A stretch of DNA of 11,668 bases from Larix sibirica. Taxonomy: Eukaryota; Streptophyta; Pinopsida; Pinales; Pinaceae. Shown here in pieces: positions 8,362 to 11,668 of this stretch; the stretch's first letter is position 1; each line of letters begins with the position of its first letter. Below the pieces are notes generated by a model. The model was not told where the DNA came from. It did not search any database and saw only the letters and a list, made by a program, of their open reading frames with translations. The DNA lies in the NCBI GenBank assembly GCA_004151065.3, contig NWUY0303904731.1, positions 1 to 11,668 on the forward strand. The letters are read 5' to 3'. The position numbers and the translations under genes are program-made.

Positions 8362-8733
8362 ATGGCGGCGTCTTGGCGCGGCGACCCATTGGGTAGTGGG
8401 ATTCTTCGACTTCCCAGTGGCGGTGACGGTGGAATTTGTAGAGGGGGATACAGGTCCGGGGCTGGGAATCTTCGGCAGGGAGTTGACGGAGGCAGCGAGG
8501 GCTGTAGAGCAACGGGCTCTAGTCTCCTCATTGTTGACGGCGATTTCGCTGTGGACGTTGCGCGCTGGGGTCTGACCCTAGTTCGTCGAAGGAAGGCGTC
8601 CTCCTATATGCATGGCAGACGACTTGTTGACGGTGGATCCACTGAGGATTCGCGAGATGGGGCTCCTTCTCTGGGTCATCGGGATGGCGGACATAGCTCG
8701 ACAGACCTTTCTTGGTGGCGGCTGCATCCATGA
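8362..8733 (+). CDS. Hypothetical 123-residue frame in the GC-rich segment (doubtful)
   Basis: An uninterrupted frame starts with ATGGCGGCG, a good plant initiation context, and ends at 8731-8733. The product is Gly/Arg/Ser/Asp-rich with no recognisable domain, membrane segment or signal peptide. Open frames of similar length exist on the opposite strand of the same block, as expected for GC-rich DNA where stops are rare. I think it is more likely a chance frame in an untranslated or decayed sequence. A real small protein, or the start of a retrocopied host mRNA, cannot be excluded. Confidence 0.2.
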   Translation: MAASWRGDPLGSGILRLPSGGDGGICRGGYRSGAGNLRQGVDGGSEGCRATGSSLLIVDGDFAVDVARWGLTLVRRRKASSYMHGRRLVDGGSTEDSRDGAPSLGHRDGGHSSTDLSWWRLHP

Positions 8734-9100
8734 CGGGTTGCCGCATCCCTTGTAGGTTGTCGTGGAGTGGCTATCTTTTCAGCGGTTTGGGATTTTTCTT
8801 TACAGATGCTAGTGGTTCTGCTTTCTTCTCGAGGTTTCTGGAAACGTTTTTGATACCATTCCTTACATCTTAGGCTTTTCTCTGCTGGTTTCTCCATACA
8901 GAGCTATTCTTGGCTGCCCGGATTAAGGTTTTTAGTTGTATTTTTTTTTTCCCAAAGGGTACCTTAGTACCTGCGTTTTTTATTATGTTTGAAGCTGAAA
9001 AGCTCGTTGAAGATTTTCTGCAATTATTGGTACTGCTTAGCAGCATATACACTCTCCAAGAGTGCTGTAGATCCAATGTAATTTTGTACTCGCAAGATGA

Positions 9101-9135
9101 AATAAAATTACGCTTTTTTTTCAAGGAAAAAAAAA
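9101..9135 (+). terminator. Polyadenylation signal and fossil A-tail
   Basis: AATAAA at 9101-9106 is followed about 20 bases later by nine A (9127-9135). This spacing is what a polyadenylated RNA copied back into DNA leaves behind, and it marks the 3' end of the GC-rich retroposed segment. Confidence 0.55.
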
Positions 9136-9195
9136 TAATAAACCATTGCTATCATTATATAATATTATAAAACATACTATATATTATACTAACTC

Positions 9196-9217
9196 AACAC
9201 ACATATATTATTATTAT
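9196..9217. repeat. Target-site duplication, left copy (22 bp)
   Basis: AACACACATATATTATTATT plus the next two bases matches 10719-10740 at 21 of 22 positions; the single difference is C versus G at the seventh base. It sits directly against the T-run that is the minus-strand A-tail of the element at 9218-10718. Part of it is a TTA microsatellite, but the non-repetitive AACACA portion is shared too. Confidence 0.8.
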
Positions 9218-9486
9218 TTTTTGGTAAAAGCTGCAAATTATATTAAGCTAGTAGAAACACAATAGAGGTTATAGTTAGTGGTGGTATTATCCAAAGGTGC
9301 CAGCGATAGCTATTAGCAGTGTTGTAGCAAATCAAAATTAGACTGTACAAAACAAACCTGCCCACTGTGGGGAAACTAGGGTGAAAATCGATAGTGTTCA
9401 TGGCCATGGAGGCATACAACAGATTTGCAGTTATGAACAAAACCAAAACAGGAAAAATGTAAGGCAAAGACATCATAAAAACCTTC
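9218..9486 (-). other. 3' UTR and tail of the minus-strand element
   Basis: The sequence downstream of the ORF stop on the minus strand ends in TTAATATAATTTGCAGCTTT followed by TACC and six A. This is very like plant LINE 3' ends. An overlapping open frame in another phase (9578-9243) yields a hydrophobic-looking peptide, but I read it as a by-product of T-rich UTR sequence. Confidence 0.55.
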
Positions 9487-10341
9487 TCAACCAGTTGTAG
9501 AGGGGCCTTCTGCATCAGACGGTGTCTCCTCCAGAATTGGACAACTATAGCCATTGTTGTCCTTCCAATTGTTTGCAAGCGTCAGAGTAGCAGTCCTAGG
9601 TGTCGAGGAAGCAGCCCCAGGTCTCAACGTTGCATTAATATCAGGAGGCAGAGTAGCCTTCACAGGTTGACAGGTGACGTGAACAGGTAGCTTGACAGGT
9701 AGGGGCATGGTCTTCCTGGGAAGGACAGGGACAAAACCAGTCAGCTCATTACGATTGCGCTTGGCCAGGATCGGGCCTAACAATTTGGGGATGGGGAAGG
9801 AGGTGTGTGGCTGCTCCTTTACTTTCAAAATGTCCCTGCTACACGTTGGAACTGAAGAGATACCTCCTTGGTTGAGCGGATCCCTTCCAAGTGGAGTATC
9901 CAGAGTGCCATGGGTAGATTCAACTCTGACAGCAGATGAGGTGGCACCAGGTGTAGTGCTCCCCGAATGAATGTCGTGGCTGAAGGGTTGAGTGGATGCA
10001 TAGGATTCCCAACAGAGTGTGTTTTCCAGGGCACCGAGAGTTGTCTCCATGTTCGACAGAGTTGCACTCAGGGTTTGAATGGCATGGTGCGCATAGGCCC
10101 AATTGTTATACATGTCCTCCATGAGCTGGACCATCATGTTCTTGATGAGCTAGTAGGGGTCCCAAGTCGGCTCCTGATTCCTGTTCGCAATAATGTCTGC
10201 AATTATCCGGGCTTCCCAATTATCCAACAACAAATGGATTGGGATGGAGACTTCGCGGCCATAGCCCTTTCGGGTGGGGTTCGTCTTTGGGGTTGCCTCA
10301 GTTGAATTATTCTTGGTCTTGGTGCCTTTGATCCTACCCAT
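9487..10341 (-). pseudogene. Unknown 284-codon ORF of the minus-strand element, one in-frame stop
   Basis: The frame runs from ATG at 10341 (MGRIKGTKTKNNSTEATPKT) to TGA at 9487-9489, interrupted once by TAG at 10150-10152 (after NQEPTWDPY). It continues in the same frame with LIKNMMVQLMEDMYNNWAYA. I do not recognise a family. The N-terminus is basic and Thr/Lys-rich. Residues about 27-60 look folded (IPIHLLLDNWEARIIADIIA). About 65-105 is helical and could form a coiled coil (HHAIQTLSATLSNMETTLGA). The rest is Pro/Thr/Ser-rich with a basic patch (ILAKRNRNELTGF). No Cys knuckle, RT or nuclease motif is seen. A basic, coiled-coil, low-complexity layout suits a nucleic-acid-binding gag/ORF1-like protein, but that is inference. 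The stop fits a CAG to TAG change. Confidence 0.6.
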
Positions 10342-10718
10342 GTGAGCCGACAGGAGGGTGATACAGGTGCGGGTGTGCGTGAGCAGGGGGATAATAGGAG
10401 CACAATGATTCTAGGGCACAGGGAGCCTGGAGCCGAGAGCACAAGGAGCTTGGAGCAGAACCAGGCGAATATGCAATGCTGCACATGGTGACGGGATCTT
10501 TGTACCAGGATACTGGAGTCTGAGCTTCGCACACTGCAGATCCATCAGGGTGGTTTCCAAATAGGATGAGACGACATTGAGGACAAGAGAATTTAAGAGC
10601 CTAGCGATGTGACGTCGCTGGGCTGATCTCAGTCAAGCTGTGTGGCATGTACCGGTGTCCAAGTGTCCCCTATCTGAGTTGCGGTGTCATTTGGCTAGAG
10701 CTAGCACCCACATTCGGG
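10342..10718 (-). other. 5' leader of the minus-strand element
   Basis: Between the right target-site duplication and the ATG at 10341 lie about 377 bases of mixed composition. Overlapping short frames occur, none with protein character. The leader holds a short tandem repeat (10416-10456). A full-length LINE-type element would need an internal promoter here, but I see no specific motif. Confidence 0.5.
10416..10456. repeat. Two 18-bp near-repeats, 23-bp period
   Basis: GCACAGGGAGCCTGGAGC (10416-10433) and GCACAAGGAGCTTGGAGC (10439-10456) match at 16 of 18 positions. Both differences are transitions. They lie in the leader of the minus-strand element and could be slippage or a duplicated protein-binding site. 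Confidence 0.8.
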
Positions 10719-10740
10719 AACACAGATATATTATTATTAT
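10719..10740. repeat. Target-site duplication, right copy (22 bp)
   Basis: AACACAGATATATTATTATT plus the next two bases partners the sequence at 9196-9217 with one mismatch. It marks the 5' end of the minus-strand element. LINE-type target-primed insertion gives duplications of roughly this length. Confidence 0.8.
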
Positions 10741-10921
10741 GAACTATTAAAAACAATATATAAAACCATTATATAAATATTTTTTTCAATTGATGATTCA
10801 CCATTAAAACCCATTACATATATATAAACAAAACATTATAATGTGATGTTAACAAAATAAATATTAAAATGATATAATTTGTACACCGAAGAATTAAAAA
10901 AATAAAACCCATTATACGAAG
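10741..10921. other. AT-rich spacer
   Basis: Very AT-rich sequence with repeated short blocks such as CCATTATATAAA and ACCCATTA. It resembles the AT-rich DNA at 9136-9195 on the other side of the retroelement, as expected if the element inserted into one continuous AT-rich tract. No gene is seen. Confidence 0.6.
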
Positions 10922-11185
10922 GCTCCCGGCTTCATTGGCTTCCAAAATGGTGGCTCGCGGGCCAATGAAATTAACTATATTTCTATCGGCCTCATTGATT
11001 TTGTTTCTTTTGCTCAGGAGGGATATCCAGACTTGATTGATAGATTGGAAACCCACTATAGGAAAAGGAACACAATTCTTGTGAATTTATAAACCAGGTC
11101 TCCTAGTGGGGAGGAAGGGCCTGCATTAATGCAATTTCCAGAGAGGGTTCCAGAACAAGAGCACATTTTCATAACTCTGAGTTAG
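10922..11185 (+). pseudogene. Protein-like remnant, possibly a decayed host exon
   Basis: In one plus frame the sequence reads like real protein: APGFIGFQNGGSRANEINY, GLIDFVSFAQEGYPDLIDRL, ETHYRKRNTILVNL, TAA at 11090-11092, then SPSGEEGPALMQFPERVPEQ and EHIFITLS to TAG 11183-11185. Composition is balanced and charged, unlike the AT-rich surroundings. There is no ATG start and one internal stop. GTTAGT at 11181-11186 could be a splice donor, and an AG precedes 10922, though without a pyrimidine tract. I cannot assign a family. Options are a decayed host exon, a retrocopy fragment, or a transposon domain I do not recognise. The minus-strand frame opposite (11056-10814) is a shadow. Confidence 0.45.
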
Positions 11186-11493
11186 TTTATATTAAGAAAG
11201 CAGGCTGCGATACACCAATATTTGATGCATTACACCAGAATCAAGTTTTAAGGGATGTGATTTAAATGTTTAGAAGCATGTCTGCACCATAGACCTCACG
11301 AATTCTGCAAAATCTAACAATTTGAATACCTGAATTGTAAACCATGGGGTTTTAAATGTGGATTTGGGGCATTTATTAACCCTCTAAATTGGTGTCGATT
11401 GGAAATTGCAGTGATGTTGATCGAAAATTTTGAGGGTTTGCAAATTCGCTTTACAATTGCAATTGTTTTAGTGAATAAAGGCATGTTGGATAG
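11186..11493. other. AT-rich stretch, possible intron, nothing else seen
   Basis: About 300 bases with stops in all frames and no motif. If the flanking protein-like stretches are exons, this would be the intron between them. Confidence 0.4.
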
Positions 11494-11631
11494 AACTTAG
11501 AGACTCTTGAAGATGTCAACGAAGGATTCTACAGTGTTGGAGTTCAAATCTTATATCTCCAGAATCCCATCCAGCTGTTGCAGATTCTTAGGTTAGACGT
11601 AAATGCCATTCTTTCTGAATATTTTTTATAA
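11494..11631 (+). pseudogene. Second short protein-like stretch, candidate following exon
   Basis: One frame reads LETLEDVNEGFYSVGVQILY, then LQNPIQLLQILRLDVNAILS, to TAA at 11629-11631. There is an AG just before 11501, and AG|GTTAG at about 11589-11595 could be a donor. Taking donor 11181 and acceptor 11500, the phase of the remnant at 10922-11180 would carry on into this frame, which has a one in three chance of happening by accident. The other plus frame from 11511 is also open for 27 codons, which weakens the case. Confidence 0.25.
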
Positions 11632-11668
11632 TTTTATATATTATGATAAAAATAAGAGTGGTTACATA

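Larger units (their letters stand above)
8218..9135 (+). mobile_element. Poly(A)-tailed, GC-rich retroposed segment, probably non-autonomous
   Basis: An abruptly GC- and CpG-rich block (about 8225-8760) is followed by AT-rich sequence with AATAAA (9101-9106), a T-run and nine A (9127-9135). That order, absence of LTRs and location among retroelements suggest a reverse-transcribed polyadenylated RNA inserted on the plus strand: a retrocopy of a host transcript, or a LINE-derived element keeping only its ends. No target-site duplication was found by eye, so the 5' boundary is a guess set by the change in composition. It truncates the preceding RNase H fragment, consistent with insertion or deletion there. 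Confidence 0.45.
9218..10718 (-). mobile_element. 1.5-kb poly(A) retroelement with 22-bp target-site duplication
   Basis: Read on the minus strand, the unit has a leader of about 380 bases, a single long ORF (10341-9487), a 3' UTR of about 265 bases containing TTAATATAA (plus coordinates 9238-9246), CAGCTTTTACC, and a tail of five or six A (9217-9222). It is flanked by the 22-bp duplication at 9196-9217 and 10719-10740. This is the structure of an insertion made by LINE machinery, complete at both ends. No RT, endonuclease or RNase H is inside, so it is non-autonomous: a SINE-like or half-LINE element, or a retrocopied host mRNA. The single TSD mismatch and single ORF stop suggest it is much younger than the LINE at 190-6717. 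Confidence 0.75.

Noticed and set aside
8229-8746. Several minus-strand frames in the GC-rich block
   Set aside because: GC-rich DNA has few stops, and frames are open on both strands with no protein features. The A-tail indicates plus-strand polarity.
9243-9578. 111-codon minus-strand ORF with hydrophobic stretches, possible membrane protein
   Set aside because: It overlaps the end of the element's main ORF in another phase and then runs through the T-rich 3' UTR to the tail, which gives hydrophobic residues by composition.
10203-10532. 109-codon minus-strand ORF
   Set aside because: It overlaps the start of the MGRIKGTKTK frame in another phase and is Pro/Ser/Arg-rich without a domain. 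Treated as a shadow and leader sequence.
10922-11185. Loose resemblance to AAA-type ATPase segments (an RN-x-ILV...PAL pattern)
   Set aside because: The pattern is too short and lacks Walker motifs, so I do not assign a family.

Overview
The window is plant nuclear DNA, almost certainly repeat-rich intergenic sequence from a land plant. The evidence is a plant L1-clade LINE with a DUF4283-type ORF1 and an ORF2 built as endonuclease, reverse transcriptase, zf-RVT zinc finger and RNase H, set in AT-rich DNA with poly(A)-tailed insertions. I cannot name the species. No intact host gene is visible.

Layout. Bases 1-120 hold a 68-bp-period imperfect duplication. A nearly full-length, plus-strand, badly decayed LINE follows from about 190 (5' end uncertain) to its A-tail at 6709-6717. 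ORF1 (693-2265) has two in-frame stops and one frameshift. ORF2 (from about 2262 to 6374) has twelve in-frame stops and at least four frameshifts, yet its domain order is readable end to end. The reverse transcriptase active site is also mutated.

Downstream of the tail, 6833-7327 is a diverged tandem array with a period of about 32 bp. AT-rich DNA with nothing recognisable comes next. At 7930-8217 there is a fragment of a second, different RNase H domain, which no long ORF marks on its own strand. Then comes a GC- and CpG-rich poly(A)-tailed segment (about 8218-9135) with a perfect hairpin, which looks like another retroposed RNA copy.

At 9218-10718 lies the best-defined element of the window: a 1.5-kb minus-strand retroposed unit. 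It has a short A-tail, a 22-bp target-site duplication matching at 21 of 22 positions, and one long reading frame (284 residues, one stop) of no family I recognise. Its 3' end resembles that of the LINE, so it may be a non-autonomous passenger moved by LINE machinery, comparable in layout to ORF1-only half-LINEs.

The right end (10922-11185 and 11494-11631) has two short protein-like stretches that could be exons of a decayed host gene. All coding content in the window appears to be pseudogenic or non-autonomous.
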